Made by a program: the position numbers and the translations under genes. A stretch of 64,000 nucleotides of DNA from Triatoma infestans. Its lineage: Eukaryota; Arthropoda; Insecta; Hemiptera; Reduviidae. The stretch spans positions 1 through 64,000 of the forward strand of contig JAAEAF010005008.1 in the NCBI GenBank assembly GCA_011037195.1. The letters run 5' to 3'. Position 1 is the first letter of the stretch, and the number at the start of each line of letters is the position of its first letter. The notes beneath the pieces were generated by a model. That model made no database searches. It was not told the DNA's origin and saw only the letters and a list, made by a program, of their open reading frames with translations. This document shows, one piece after another, positions 43,916-56,752 of this stretch.

Positions 43916-44199
43916 ATCTGGTGTGAAACACTCACACAACTTACTCTTACTGCAGTATACAAAATTGTAATTAACAAATTTTATGGTTATAAATACATAT
44001 AGTTATAAACACACATAGTATTTTATAGTTATAAATACACATATATATATACTCACACACGCACACACAGGCCATTTTTTAAAAACTGCTTTTTTTTGGA
44101 CTCAGGGGACCTCAAAGGTGTATTTCCGGTGAAAACTCGATATCGAAAATTTGACACGATTACCATACTTCCTCTTATTAGGAGTAAGAGAAAGTACAA
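43916..44199 (-). mobile_element. Minimal complete copy of abundant repeat, no monomers
   Basis: It starts tctggtgtgaaacactcaca, carries acttactcttact, then an AT-rich and CA microsatellite region (44039-44070), ggactcaggggacctcaaag, tttccggtgaaaactcgata and the terminal hairpin (acttcctcttattaggagta ... agaaagt, about 44169-44197). At about 284 bp it has both ends but none of the 300-bp monomers, which defines the family's termini. Confidence 0.85.
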
Positions 44200-44205
44200 A
44201 AGAAA

Positions 44206-45839
44206 ATACAACTTTTATTTATATCATTTTTTGAAAGAGGGCTAATCCACGTTTACTTACCCTTTCCTGTAACTATCGCGTGCCCAACGAGTAACAACAG
44301 TCTATTTTTATTCTATTTTATATTGCTGCTTTTGAAGAAACCGGGATAAATTCATTAATTTTGTCATATTGTTTGACCTATATATGCTCAAGTAGCAAGC
44401 CTTTGTATGTTCTCTTTGTTTATATCCGTTTAAATAAATGTAAACCCCAAAGATGGAAAATGATGAATATTTTAATGTAACATACTAATGAGTGAAGATC
44501 TCTTGGAGTGCCTATAAAATAAAAGCATAAGATAGAAGGAAGTATGGTGACCTCATTTTTGTGAATAGAAGTTGAATGTGAGTGTGCTGGTTGTTGTAAA
44601 TCATGTAAGATGAAGTTGTGGTAGAATAAAAGGGAAGAAGCAGCAGCCCAAGAAGTAGAAGACTGGTGATGAACAGGTAAAGAGGAAGGTATTCCTAGCC
44701 GCTGTTCTCTAGAGAGATAAAGAGTTGTTAGTAGATGTAGAAGAAGGTGGTGGTTGGTAAGAGAGGATTGCTAGTGTGCTTGCTTGCTTGCTGTGAAGAG
44801 GAGGATACTACACTGCTGCCCTCAGGGCTTCTCCTAGTCCTTAAAGAGGCCGGATTTCCTGAGGGTGCTGGTTTTGCTTCTTCTCTCTTTGGGCCACCAC
44901 TCGTTCTGTTGGACCTTCTCACTCTCCTTTGACCTCCCTCCTGTTAACATTGTTAGAGGCATGGTGCACTACACTAGCAGTAGAAGAGGATGCTTCTTGC
45001 AACACTCCCTCTTCTCACTGTATTATCCAGCCTTTTGTAAATGTACTTTCACTACACCGGTTTCACTATTATATAAAACCAACTTTACACCACAATTGTT
45101 ATTAATTTATATCATTTATTAAGTTGACTAAATGAAAAACAAGAAAATAATTAATTATTTATTTTTTATTCCTTATTAAAAATTAAACTTTGAATCATTT
45201 TCTAGTGGAAGGAAGTCTTTGCACAAAGTGTTTTTCTTGTTACTAAATTCTATTTTCCTATCTTCAGTTTAATCTTAAGAAAGAATTTACGTATCTTCTT
45301 GGGAGCGTGATTTTTTTCAGATTTAGTCTACTCCTAATTCTTCTTTCTACTTTCCCTTTACAAAACAGAAAGAGGAAATATTGTAGCCATGCGTTTTGAC
45401 CGTTTCATCGGTTTGGTTTCTGTTTCTTCTAGTAACCATATATGTGGTGGTATTGCGTAACAAGTACCTACCCAGGTAGATAGAAGAAATGTGATTATAT
45501 TATAGTCAAGTAGACAGCGCTAGCAAATTGAACAAGCCAAAAAACATATTAAATTTAACGTCAAAGATTCTGAAACATCCTGAAATCATTTCTTTTGTTT
45601 TTTTAGAATTTGTAAAAAAATGTGATACGTTTATATCTGTGCAGTTAGCCATCCAAAATTAAAGAAAATTATTTCGAGAATATTCCCTCCCCAAAAAAAC
45701 TCACAAACTTATGCTGTAAAGTGGGATTTCTGGTTAACCATTAAATCGAATGCTAGCAATGTTTCTAATTTACCTTAGTACTATGTAAGTGGCAGAACCG
45801 TACATTGTATTAAAGTAGTACTTTAGGTGCTCTCCTAGT
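44206..45839. other. Stretch without recognised gene
   Basis: A patch at 44640-45060 is less AT-rich and has open frames on both strands (for example 44728-44922 minus, Ser/Pro/Arg-rich), but no domain or repeat family is recognised. I cannot exclude an exon or a novel repeat there. Confidence 0.4.
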
Positions 45840-46245
45840 TACTGTTATCCCACAATCCCACCTTAAAAATCAATTTTCCCAGAAAATACTTTAAATAAAA
45901 GTGATAAATATTTATGAGTTATGAATTTTAGAGAAATTCATTGTAGCCATTTTCGAGGAAATCCGGAAACTGAAAGAAAAAGAAGATAATTTAGAATTGC
46001 CCAACTTCTGATAGGTGGAATTTCACCAGAAACCTTAGTGTGAGATTATAATATAGTGATGCTTGAAAGAAATATCAAGTTTCGGCTTCCTACGATCTTA
46101 CAAACACATAGGCCAATCGCTAAACAGTTTTTGTTTTGTTTTTTGGACTCAGGGGGCCTGTGAATATGTATTTGCAATGATAATTCAATTTTTATAATTT
46201 GCTACGATTGCTATACTTTCTCTTAGTGGGTAAGAGAAATTAAAA
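45840..46245 (-). mobile_element. Decayed abundant repeat
   Basis: Monomer-like sequence (about 45860-45990) leads to ggactcagggggcctgtgaa, a diverged end region and acttttcttagtgggtaaga near 46214-46235. The hairpin pairing is weak. Confidence 0.5.
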
Positions 46246-46547
46246 ATCTGTTTTGAAACTTTATGACGATTTTTCTCATTTTCCTTAGCCGTAGGATATT
46301 TACCAAGTTTTTAATTGCCTAACATTATAGTATAGTTATTGGAGGAGGGTGCTTATAGTTGTTGGGATTTGGGGGGACATAAGTTCTACCCGAATATGCA
46401 TTATGTGGCAGTTTTTCTGTCAGTCCCAACAAGACTCATAGCAGCAATAAAATTTCATTTTGGAAAAATTAGCTAAACGGTAATGCGAATGTACAGAATA
46501 TGTTGAAAATCTTGTGATTTTATGTTTTTGCTTTTTTTTTATTGATC

Positions 46548-47530
46548 CTCGTCACGCGTTGGTCTGGTGGCTAGCGCACTCGCCTTTCGTGTTCGTGGAG
46601 AATTCAGGGTTCGATTCCCGTGAGGGCAAAGTCAGTGTTGACTCAGCATCGTGATAAAAAGTGGGAAGCTACATTCTTCCTGTGATATCCCTTTCCTCTT
46701 GGTATCTGGGGGGTAGTTTTAGGACTGTGCCTACCCTTTCGGGTTTACCAGTCCCCCGCTGGGACGGCAAGCAACGGGATCGTTTAACAAGAGAGGGATG
46801 TCACCACCATGGAGAGACTGTTAGTGCAATACCTCTCCATGGCGGAAGTGCCTTTAAGGGCAGGTTGAGATACGTTCAACCAGCGCGCAAAATGAACCCC
46901 ACAAAGTGGTCACACTTCACTCCCAGAAGCTAGGGAAGGCACCACTTAGCAGGCTCTGGTGAACCGCGCACATCCAGCAAATGCGCTTCCAGCTACGGGC
47001 AGGCACCGGGGTTTAATTTGTATTGCGAGTGTTCAACTCGCTCAACACATGACCTCGGCCATTGGAGTGTTACTTAAAACACGGCCACTACGAATCCAAC
47101 CTCAATTGCAAGCAATTGGCTTGGAAAATGGTGTTTGCACCTGTAGTTCAGAATTTCAGCTCCATCGAGCACGCCCGATGGATCTACAGATTCCATCTAC
47201 TGATTTCTGTCCATTGCCTCAAGTACAGGGGTTCACTAACCCAGGATACTTACGGCAACCCTGCAAGGGGAAAGGATCAGGATAGGATTGGTCGGGGTGA
47301 GGGATTCCCAAACCTGGAAAGCCAGAGGCTGATTGCATTCCGAAGGGTGGGCGATGGTGACGCCACATACCCACGCCCAAAGTGGAAAGCTACAGTTAGT
47401 AGCGCCCTTGGTAGCAAAGGCCGGAACTAAACGGCGTGTGAACTGCGGCATGCTTACCACAACCCCCCACCATTCAAATCGCTGTCTGGCAAGCCTTGGT
47501 CCTTCTTGGCTGTTGCGCCATAGGGTTTTC
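46548..47530 (+). mobile_element. GC-rich 0.98-kb insert with tRNA-like head
   Basis: This segment is far more GC-rich than anything around it. Near its start a tRNA-like sequence carries an A-box-like tctggtggctagcgcactcg and a B box gggttcgattcccg (46608-46621). The 7-bp word attgatc flanks it directly (46541-46547 and 47531-47537). There is no poly-A and no convincing protein; a plus-strand frame at 47062-47430 and others show no known domain. It could be a long tRNA-derived SINE or a non-coding piece of a larger element. I see no second copy in this window. Confidence 0.55.
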
Positions 47531-47537
47531 ATTGATC

Positions 47538-49165
47538 AGAAAATAGCTATGAGTAAAATGAAATTTTATCAAAAATTATTTCGAGACATTGGTTTAACTC
47601 ACGCTTTACTCTAATTACAAATATTCCGCTGAACTTTGTTTACGTAGAGCAAGCTGATCTTGATAAGTAGCACTTTTTTTTACGGGACATTAGACACTCA
47701 GGCTGAATATACTTAGTCGCATTTTATTTCTTAATTTCAATACATCACCAGAATCACAACTCAATTACATCTCTCGGCTTCAAAATTAGGTTCACCAAAA
47801 AAAACCACAAAAAAAACACAAAGCTTTTATTAAATTAACAAAAATTCTAAACAATAAATTAATTCTTACAATATAATTTTGTTTGTGAAAGTTTATTTCA
47901 GAGTGTAATACATCTGTTATCTGTCAAATAATGCACTAACTATTAAATATTTACCTTTTGAATAATTTATTTATATAGAAGAATTTAATATAGACTTCTA
48001 TAGTAGATGTTTTAAAACTAATCTTAAGGATTTTCTTCAATGAACTTTTACTCCAGTTTAATCTAGTTTATTAAAAGTAGTAGTTTTTATTCATACTTAA
48101 GAATAAAACCTGTTGCTCCTCGTAAGTTTTTCATTTTTATACGATAACATATATCATGATGGGCTATTTTGTCTTAACATTAGAATTTTTTAAATTCATT
48201 TTATCTTTTATTTAATAATATCTTTTGCTTATTTTATCAATTTCTTATTACTTTCTCTTACTTGCTGATAAGAGGGGCTATATTTCAATTTATTGTAAAG
48301 TTTCCCTACTAGAAACTGGAAGAAATTCTGGATTACTCTGGGATTAGTAAATTATTAAATGATAGGAAAAAATTTGGTAATTAAAGTTTGTGAAATACAA
48401 TAGAGAATATTACGTGAGTTTATTACAGATCCAAAACTTTTGTTTAATAAAATTTAGCCTATATAAACTCATAAATATTCCTTTAAAAAACAGCTATAGT
48501 GAAATTAATTAAAAAAATTAATAATAATTATAATTAATAAATTTTTCTTCACATTTATAATTTATCCTAACATTGATTTCACTGAAACCTTTTAAATTTA
48601 ATTTTTTTGGGGAATAATTTCATGTTTCAAATGAAAATGATTGGTTTAAATCAGTGCAGTTAGCATTGCAACTTTAATTAAATCATTATCGTCGTTTTCG
48701 AAAGAATTTTAATCTCGAAATTCTAACCCACCAATAAATCTATCATTGTTATTTGGAACTTTTAAAAAACAAATTGACTTTTTAGATAGCTTTGCGGTAT
48801 TAAATTTGAAATATATGGGATTGGTTGTAATGTTATTCGTGCGCACTTTACTTCCATAACTGCTTGTGGTGGTAGGTTGGTAGGTAGTGTTGCTGATTAA
48901 TCATAACTTTCAGTGGCTGGCGTCTTTTTCTTGCAGTTCTCCATAGTTCTATTTTTTTAACAGGATGGTTTAGTATGAAGTATTTTAACAAAAATTTCTA
49001 CTTTCCTAGTAATTTCTTAAAAAGTATAATATAGAAAGATATATATTTCTTTGCATCCCCTCAAATAGTTCAAGTAAAGTTGCCCTTCTTCATACCATTT
49101 CTTGTTTCACTAGTGTTTTTTTTGTGGTATTCCGCTAAGAAAGTTTGTTTAAAGTAGAGCAGAAG

Positions 49166-49203
<38 letters not shown>

Positions 49204-50700
49204 CTTAATATTAAGAAAGTGAATAATGTTAAAAGAAAGAAATACAAAGGAAATAATGGAAAGTGTAGGAGGGAAGGTGAATGGTGTAACTTTTTGGAGG
49301 AAACAAAACATAAATTCACTTTTAAACCAAAACATTAAGTAGATGGCGTTGGCGCCTTTCTTCACTTTTTTATTTATTTATTTATTTATTTTTTTTTTCG
49401 AAGAGAAGGAACTTTATTTATTTTTTAAGAAATAACTTTATGAAAGACTGTGTGGGAAGAAGGATGTATTTATTATTAATTTTATTTATTTATTATTTAT
49501 TTAAATCTCCATTTAGTTAACAAGTTGTTGACAACTAGAATATTAACTTATAAGTAATAATAGTAGTTTGATAAAGTGAATAATAATACTTAAGTGCTCA
49601 CTGAGTGTTAGTTAAGATCCTTTTATAGTCCGATTTGTAACTTAAGAACATTGCACACTAACTTTACTAAGAATAGAAGCAAATCGGGTCTTCACTTCAC
49701 TTCTTCAACGCAAAACTAATTTACTTTGTCGACTATACTGCCCAACAGGCTGACACTAATATCATTATTGTTGTCCGAAACAGGGACAAATAAACAAAAA
49801 AATTCTGCTATTAAACAAACACTTTACTGCATTTGTTTAAGTTTTCCACTTGACAAGTTTCCTCTCCCCAATTGTATCGTTGCAATGTACTTGATATCCT
49901 AAATAAGTGTGGCAACGTACTTGATATCCTAAATACTGTGTAGGTCATAACCATACAGTATACTGAAATGTCGTTTTACAGTAACTAAGGTTATAGATTT
50001 GCTGAACATCATTTTTCTTGAAATGGGTACCTAATAAAAGTGTTGAAAACTATACATATATGGCTGCACGATAAAAAAAAAATTGCCAATCAATCTTGAC
50101 TTCCTGCAGTTTTTTATTATGAAGATATTTTCATCATACACACATTTACAGACACATTTTATATTGCTTCCCAAATATACACACACAGTATGTATGAAAC
50201 TCTCTCTCTCTCACACACACACACAGAGATAGAGAGTATGTCGAAGAAAGGAAATCAGTGCAATTAGTTTTTCTAAATGTGTTACGTGAAATAACCTTTT
50301 AGTTATTAATTCATCTCCGTTCACGAAAAACCGGAAACTGGTCAGAACCAAAATAATGAAGCATGCTACAAAAGATAAAATCATAGATACAGAAATTCGT
50401 TAGAGAATTTTTTTTCTCAGAGAACCTCCAAACATATTTTCCCGCATTTTAGAAAATGTGACATGTCCCAATAATAATTATAATATTGATAATAATAATA
50501 ATCTTTTTTTTTTTTAAATTTATATTTACAGAATTATCTTTTTGCAAGTTTAACTGTTTTACATAATGCATGGACAATATTAGTCCATCTGCTGAATTTT
50601 GCCGTATATAAGAGAAAACAGAATTAAACAAAATTACAATGCTAAGAATTAAAAATAATACATACAAAGATGGAATGAAAAAATAATACTTATAATAACA
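47538..50700. other. AT-rich stretch without recognised gene
   Basis: Contains a long A run (about 49169-49201), a GT/CA-CT microsatellite patch (50175-50235) and a decayed hammerhead-family trace at about 50318-50390 (accggaaactggtcagaacc). Sequence at 48600-48830 weakly resembles a monomer of the abundant repeat. No gene. Confidence 0.45.
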
Positions 50701-50709
50701 CAGAAAAGG

Positions 50710-51003
50710 TAAATAAGTGGTTGTGAGAGCTAAGGCACTGGTCTGACAACTTTTAGATCACAGGTTCGAGTGACCTATCCGTCAAGATTTTATTTAGTAC
50801 TAGATTCCCTCGCGGAGGTCCCGGGTTCAAGTTCAGCTGTGCTCCCCTTAGATTTTTTCTTCCCATGAGCCTCTACAGCTCACTGTCCGGTAATGGACAG
50901 TGTTGTCTGTACCGAGAGAACTCTGTCGAAGGCCGGCAGTGCACTGAGAAAGCTCCGGGCGCCAATGACCAATAGATATTGAGGCGCCTTAAATTAAAAA
51001 AAA
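50710..51003 (+). mobile_element. tRNA-derived SINE with doubled head
   Basis: A first tRNA-like piece (agctaaggcactggtctgac ... caggttcgagt, 50729-50771) is followed by the usual head remnant (gcggaggtcccgggttcaag, 50814-50833), body and second tail type (gcgccaatgaccaatagata, then A run). The first piece has a better B box than the second and seems to come from a different tRNA. Confidence 0.65.
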
Positions 51004-51256
51004 ATAAATAACCCAATTTATTGTTGATAAGTGAATAATTTAAGGAATATATTATTATTTATAAGGAAATTAACTTTGTAAAAATATTACACTGATTTTC
51101 GTTTGTATATTGTAAAGTATTAAAAGTATTAAACTGTTCAATTAGAGAGCTCCTGTATCTCCATGCATTGGACATGGTAATTATAATGCTGCCCATTTCT
51201 GACTATTCAGTTACTCAAAAAATTCATCTTTGTTAGCAAACCATCTTACATACCAT

Positions 51257-51817
51257 TGTAATGTTTTGGTGTGATGTTGTGTATTTGTAGTAGCACGAGC
51301 GGTGTTGTAGTAAAAAGGGGCTTGTAAGTATGCAAGTTTAAAAGAGAATGAGGTATTAGTAATAATCAAGAAATCACCACTGTTAACAATTAATATATTC
51401 TGTTAAAGTAATAACTACAACTTATTTGATATTATAAACTTATTTAATTTATTGTGAAACTGGCACTGATACTAAGAGAGCGATTCCTGAAGTTCTGGCT
51501 TTCTGAAGTGTTCTGGCTTTGGAAGCAGAATTGCGACTGTCTTGTTTTAAAGCAGAAGTGAGACTGTTCCTAGGGATGCTCTCTAACAAAAAACAGTTGG
51601 CCAAGTCGCATTGTGTTATATTAACGGATTTTTGTGCCTTTGTTTTCCTAATAGCAATGACCTAGATTTAATATACCTGGCTCTACAATACACTCTTTTT
51701 GAAGGTAAATTCACAGCACTAAGATAATTATAAAATATTAACAAAAATACAATTTTGGATACTATAAAATATTCTAAACTTTAAACTATTATTTTTCGAT
51801 TTCGTCCTTCCACTACA
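51257..51817 (+). mobile_element. Solo LTR, 561 bp, with 4-bp target duplication
   Basis: It begins TGTAATGTTTTGGTGTG and ends TTCCACTACA, fitting TG...CA. It is flanked by ccat on both sides (51253-51256 and 51818-51821). A 4-bp duplication is typical of Gypsy-type LTR elements. There is no internal coding sequence. A second copy is at 57012-57550 and a decayed one at 8190-8600. Confidence 0.85.
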
Positions 51818-51821
51818 CCAT

Positions 51822-52741
51822 CATACCTTGAACTCTCCCAATTAGTGGACATATAGCTAAGGTCATGGAACGAGTCCCCTCTGTGGCCATACAATGATAC
51901 AAATGAATCTTCTCACGAGTTATCTTAATAATTTAAATTTTGTCATTGTTTACATCAGTTTAGGCTAAAAATCATCACAAATCCCAATACTTTCTTTTTT
52001 CCTTCTTTTTTTTTCAATCGTCTGTGGGGACGGACCAACCCCAACGCTATCTGTATTAGTTTATATCGTCATAAAAATCTGGTTTCTAGTAAATTATTTT
52101 AAATCTGTTATTCCAGATAATTGATTCCCTAGGGCTTCTGGAGTGCTGGTTCCAGTTTTTCAAATTTTCCTTAATATTCGAATATATTTCTAAGTGAGTT
52201 ATTCCAAGTCGTAAGTAAATATCAAGCTGATTTTTTTTTTTTTTTTTTACGTATAACCCATCCAAATGGATAAATCACTTTAAGGGCAATTAACAAAAAA
52301 AAAAAAAAAAAAAGAAAAGAAATTAAAAACCAAAAAAGGGTTTAAATTCCTTCACTTAAATTTCTTTGTTTCAGAGCGTATTTTATTTTTTAATGAAACA
52401 TTCCAAAAATCGTATTTAATTTATATTTAAAATTTATTTTATTACTTTATTATTTTTATTATTATGGTTACCGCTTTTATCTTAAAAATAATAATTATCT
52501 CTTATCTGATTTTAAATCGTGCTTAACTTTATATTGTATACGTATATACACCCACTCTTTGTTTAGCATTACCTTCCGGGCAATGATTTTTTTTTACACA
52601 TCTATTATTCTGCTGAGGTCATGTTCTAGCATCGTCTCTTTAAATATTTATAAAAGGAATATCTTCTAAAACGACAATTAACAAGTAATGAAGCATTTGA
52701 AAAAAAGTATTTTTAATAAAATATAAGATATTGAATTATTC
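51822..52741. other. AT-rich stretch without gene
   Basis: Low-complexity T and A runs at 52231-52249 and 52295-52320. Nothing else is recognised. Confidence 0.5.
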
Positions 52742-52742
52742 A

Positions 52743-53362
52743 TTACTTTCTCTTACTGCTTGTAAGTGAGGAAGTATTGCGATTGTGTGTCAAATTTTCT
52801 TAATAGAGTTTTCACCGGGAAATATATTTTGTAATGTTTTCTGAATTATGTTTCGAGGGAATTTTCAGTTTGTGTGTTTATTGTGTATCAACAAAATTTA
52901 TTTCATTAACGAAAAATTACAGGAAGTTCAAACTTGGTATCCCGTTTAGGTATTGGTATTCCGGTATTGACTCCACGGTTTTGGTCAAAATCCAGAAAAA
53001 CCGGAAATGCCACGTTATTGAATACTTTATTTAGTTTTTCACATTTTTCTCAAAAAAACGGTGCCAACTATTTTGATAAAACATCGTATACAATCTGTAC
53101 ACTTAAATGTCTATCACTTTTATTTGAAACAGTTTTTGAAGAAAAATGATTTTTAGGGGGATTGTTTGATGTTGGCGCTTTCTTCTGCACTTCAGTGTAA
53201 TCACTGTATTATCAGCCTTGGGTATATACGTGTAACTTCATCACCTCTGTATTTTTATGTTACAGCTAAAATGAAAATATTTTCATTTAAAGAAATTCCT
53301 CAATTTTATTTATTATATTAACAGCAGTTGGAGAAAGTGGTACGGGTGTTCAAACCAGATTT
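52743..53362 (+). mobile_element. Abundant repeat, full length with one monomer
   Basis: Hairpin variant actttctcttactgcttgta at the start, one accggaaatgccacg monomer (from about 52999), and the end ggagaaagtggtacgggtgt ... accagat near 53360. At about 620 bp it is intermediate between the 284-bp and 965-bp copies, so copies differ by whole monomers. Confidence 0.75.
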
Positions 53363-53429
53363 GTTTGTTATATTCCAATAATACGTAATTTTCTATTAAA
53401 TTGTTGTCTTTGCATATATAAGTATATGC

Positions 53430-53870
53430 CCGCAAGGGGGTGTCTGTTGCATGCAGTTACTTGGGGAGTAGCGACCCCACGGATTACCACAGCTCTGTAC
53501 TCCTTGCACTTCGTCAGAACAGTACACAATGCACCTAAACTACATACACTCTACACTTTAAAAAAAGGACAAACACAGTACACAAACTAGGATCTCCGTC
53601 CCTAGCTAATTGGCGAAAGCCGAGGGACTAGGAAGAGGTTAGCTCAATGGTAGCGCGCTGGACTAGCAACGCGGAGGTCCCGGGTTCGAATCCAGCATGT
53701 TGCCCTTAGATTTTCTATCCCTAGGAGCCTCTACAACTGGGCGTGTTGTCTGTAGCTAGAGATCACTGCTTGGAGGCCGGCTGTGCATTGGAGAAGGCTC
53801 TAGGGGGCACAGTAGATCTTTCAGGCCGCAGTGCAGTAATCCCCTACAACAATCTACAATCTACAATATA
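53430..53870 (+). mobile_element. hAT-derived/tRNA-like composite, partial
   Basis: It starts with gcccgcaagggggtgtctgt and runs through cactctacactttaaaaaaa and cctagctaattggcgaaagc to the tRNA-like head: A box gttagctcaatggtagcgcg (53639-53658) and B box ggttcgaatcc (53684-53694). The body and the first tail type follow. The hAT-like terminal repeats are missing. Confidence 0.75.
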
Positions 53871-56209
53871 TAAGAATATATATATATTTAATGGGTATGA
53901 AGGAGAGAAATTGGGTTAGATAGATAAATGAACTAGAAATAAAGCTTAACACTGTATAATAGTTACAAGTAAGATAATACAAACTGTCTGGACTTTACAC
54001 TAAAATATATAAAAATGGTAGTGAGAGGTAAAGAGAAAGGTTGTTGACGCGTTGTGACTGCTGTGTGAACTCTGCAGGTATTTAAACAGTTTTCTCCCAG
54101 TCTAGTCTAGCCTAAGCTAGAGAGTGATCCTGTCAAATTTTATGTCTCTCTCTCTCTCTCTCTCTGCTATGGATCTCTCTCTTCGCATCCTATTACATCT
54201 GTATCTAATATAGAATACAATTTCAAAATGCTCCACCCTCTTGCCTTGGAAAATACGCCAGTTAAGGGAAAAAAATTCAAAAGATACCTTATTTAATTTT
54301 TTCAAAGATTCAAAATATGTAATCAATTGCTTTTTTTAAGCTACAGAAATAAAAGATTTCGAATTCAAGTTTCTTCGAAACTTTAAAATTTCAAAATTTG
54401 TTTTTTGGCCTATTAATAAATAAATAAATAAATCAGGTACATATATTTATAATTGATTTATTAGAATGAATGTGAGTTCTGTGTGGCAGCGAAACAACAA
54501 CAAGCTAAGCTCTATTTTACTTTATTCATGTAATGGTTCTCAGTACGCAGCTTAATTCCAATGAACTTTTTGCATAAATTTGCTACATTTAATCATTCTT
54601 ACCTGAATTTACCTAAGTCATACCGCACTCCCCATACTCTATCTCACATAGCACACACTCACAGACGTGAAAAACTTTTATTATAGTATCAGGTGGCAAG
54701 GTTTAAGGCCGAACATATTAGAACCATCATAGTAACCTAGGAGTGTAGGATGGTATCTCAAGTACCACAATAGCTCTCTCTATAACCACTATACTTTCAA
54801 CACGGTATCATCACTTCTCCTTCCCAATAGCTATTCCCACAGGAACAGTTTTCACAGTTATTGACCTTTACTTCCTTCATTCTTCTCATGCACTATATCT
54901 CTATTATCTTGAACCTTTGCATTATATTACAATTTTCTTTTTATGTATCACTATTTCAACACTTTAGTATTGATTAATTTTAATTTTAAATTCAGCAGTT
55001 GAATCGAACTCAGCTTTAAGAACTGAAATAACAAAAACATTAGTATTTGCATGCTTCATTCATGATGATGCTTAATAATGCTATAAGGAAATGGGATTGA
55101 TGAATATGGTCCCAGCATATAACCACTATAACAAACCCGCCATTACACCCTCTATTATCGCTAGAAAATATTGTTTCTAGCACTTCAGCTTTCTTATTTC
55201 CCTCTACCACTGTTTGTCCAGGAATCCAGAAGGAATTGTTCTCCTCTGAGCGAAGCGGTTGAGATTCTCCTGCAGTTTCCTGACAGTATTGAATCCTAAC
55301 AGATTTTCATTAGTGCTTTTAAAGCCGCCTAACTACCAGAAAAGACTCTTTATTTCTTTAATAACTCTCTAGCTCTTTCCCAATATTTCGCAGCACTCTT
55401 TAAACCATATATATATATATATCTCCACTTGGAACACTCTTGCATATCTATCCAAAAAGCCACAGTTCTGTCACCTTCTTGAATCCAGATAGCTGACTTG
55501 GATAGTCCAGTTTGCTTTCGCCTAGAGTTATGTTTGGTATAATTAGATCGATGGAAGATATTGGATGCCCTGTTGAACCCTGTATTCTACAACTGTATGT
55601 CCTTCGCGAAATCTTTTGACCCGTTTTTCTATACTACTGGGACCTAAAGTACCTTCATTGCTATAATGGCCCAACATAGCAAAATCTCCATCGCTGCATC
55701 TAAATATATTTATTGAATGTACGAAATTCAAAAAGATGCTCAGAGGGGTTCTCAGAAGATGTATTTTGTCACATACATAGTAAGTCATCTTAATAATAGA
55801 AAATGATAGTAACAACTGGTATATATATATATATGAGGAAAAAGTATATATAAAAAAAAAAAACTGCTGTTGAATAAATGAATAGAATTTTTGTGAATAT
55901 AAATTGTTTCATATCTTGGAGGTAAAAAAAAAAAAAGGAAAAAAATGAAAAAAAAGAGGTAAGTTAAGATAAATCTAGAATATAGAGAAGTTAGTCTTTA
56001 TCAAATGTTACCCGTGAACCCATTTATATATCGTAAGGGAACGTTCTAATATCCGCGATTTCATTACGTATTCATGAATGTTCCGTTCCCGTTTTCATTC
56101 AATTCTAAGAGATTTAATAGTAACATTGTATGTAAATTAATGCAATAGAATGATAATCTAAATTGGATGACAGTATTAAAATTATCGAATTATTTTGCAA
56201 CTTATTTAA
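53871..56209. other. Stretch without recognised gene
   Basis: Includes a CT microsatellite (54145-54165) and TA repeats (55406-55423, 55823-55834). A minus-strand open frame at 55543-55815 (90 codons) and its surroundings (55140-55560) are less AT-rich; I see no domain. They might be an eroded transposase or retroelement fragment. Confidence 0.35.
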
Positions 56210-56720
56210 TCCTCCAGATATATTGCGATCGTGGCAAATATTCAAATTTGTGTTTTTACCGGAAATATAAATTTTGAAGTCCCTTGAGTTTAAAAAAAAG
56301 GATTCAGCGATTGGTTGTATATGTGTGTCTCTATGTGTTTATACACACACACAAAAATCTAGAAAATTAAAAATTAAAGGTAGCTCGAACTCGATATTCT
56401 GTTTTAGATATCCGATAATCCGTACTATCACCGTTTCTAATATGATGCATTTGGCCAGAATCCATCAACCATCAGTGCAACTTTTTCTGAATGTTTTTTT
56501 TTGTGCCAGTTTTTCTCGAAAACGACTCATGTATATCACTTAAATTTGGATCATTTTTACCAGGAAGTTTAATTTTTGGAAGGCTCCGGAGGGAAGATAC
56601 AAAGATATGGTTCTGTCATCTACATAATAGAATATAATACAAGTTGTTGAATTCTTTAAAGTGCACCTAATCCCTCTAAAAGTTATTTTTCCCTGTAAAT
56701 TTTTGTAAATTAATTTGATA
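56210..56720 (+). mobile_element. Partial abundant repeat
   Basis: Sequence from atattgcgatcgtggcaaat through gaagtcccttgagtt, a CA tract (56341-56354) and catcaaccatcagtgcaact into a decayed monomer. The hairpin is lost. Confidence 0.6.
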
Positions 56721-56752
56721 GGTTGAAATCTAAGTAATTATCATTCCAACTG

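Noticed and set aside
44728..44932. Overlapping open frames on both strands in a less AT-rich patch
   Set aside because: Ser/Pro/Arg- and Leu-rich translations from simple-sequence DNA; no domain, no splice-site pattern I can support. Left as unassigned sequence.
53639..53700. Possible functional tRNA gene
   Set aside because: A and B boxes are good, but the anticodon arm does not fold, no acceptor stem closes it, and the same sequence heads many SINE copies.
55543..55815. Possible transposase helix-turn-helix in a 90-codon frame
   Set aside because: A stretch resembles helix-turn-helix spacing, but there are no terminal repeats, no catalytic motif and only weak similarity by eye.
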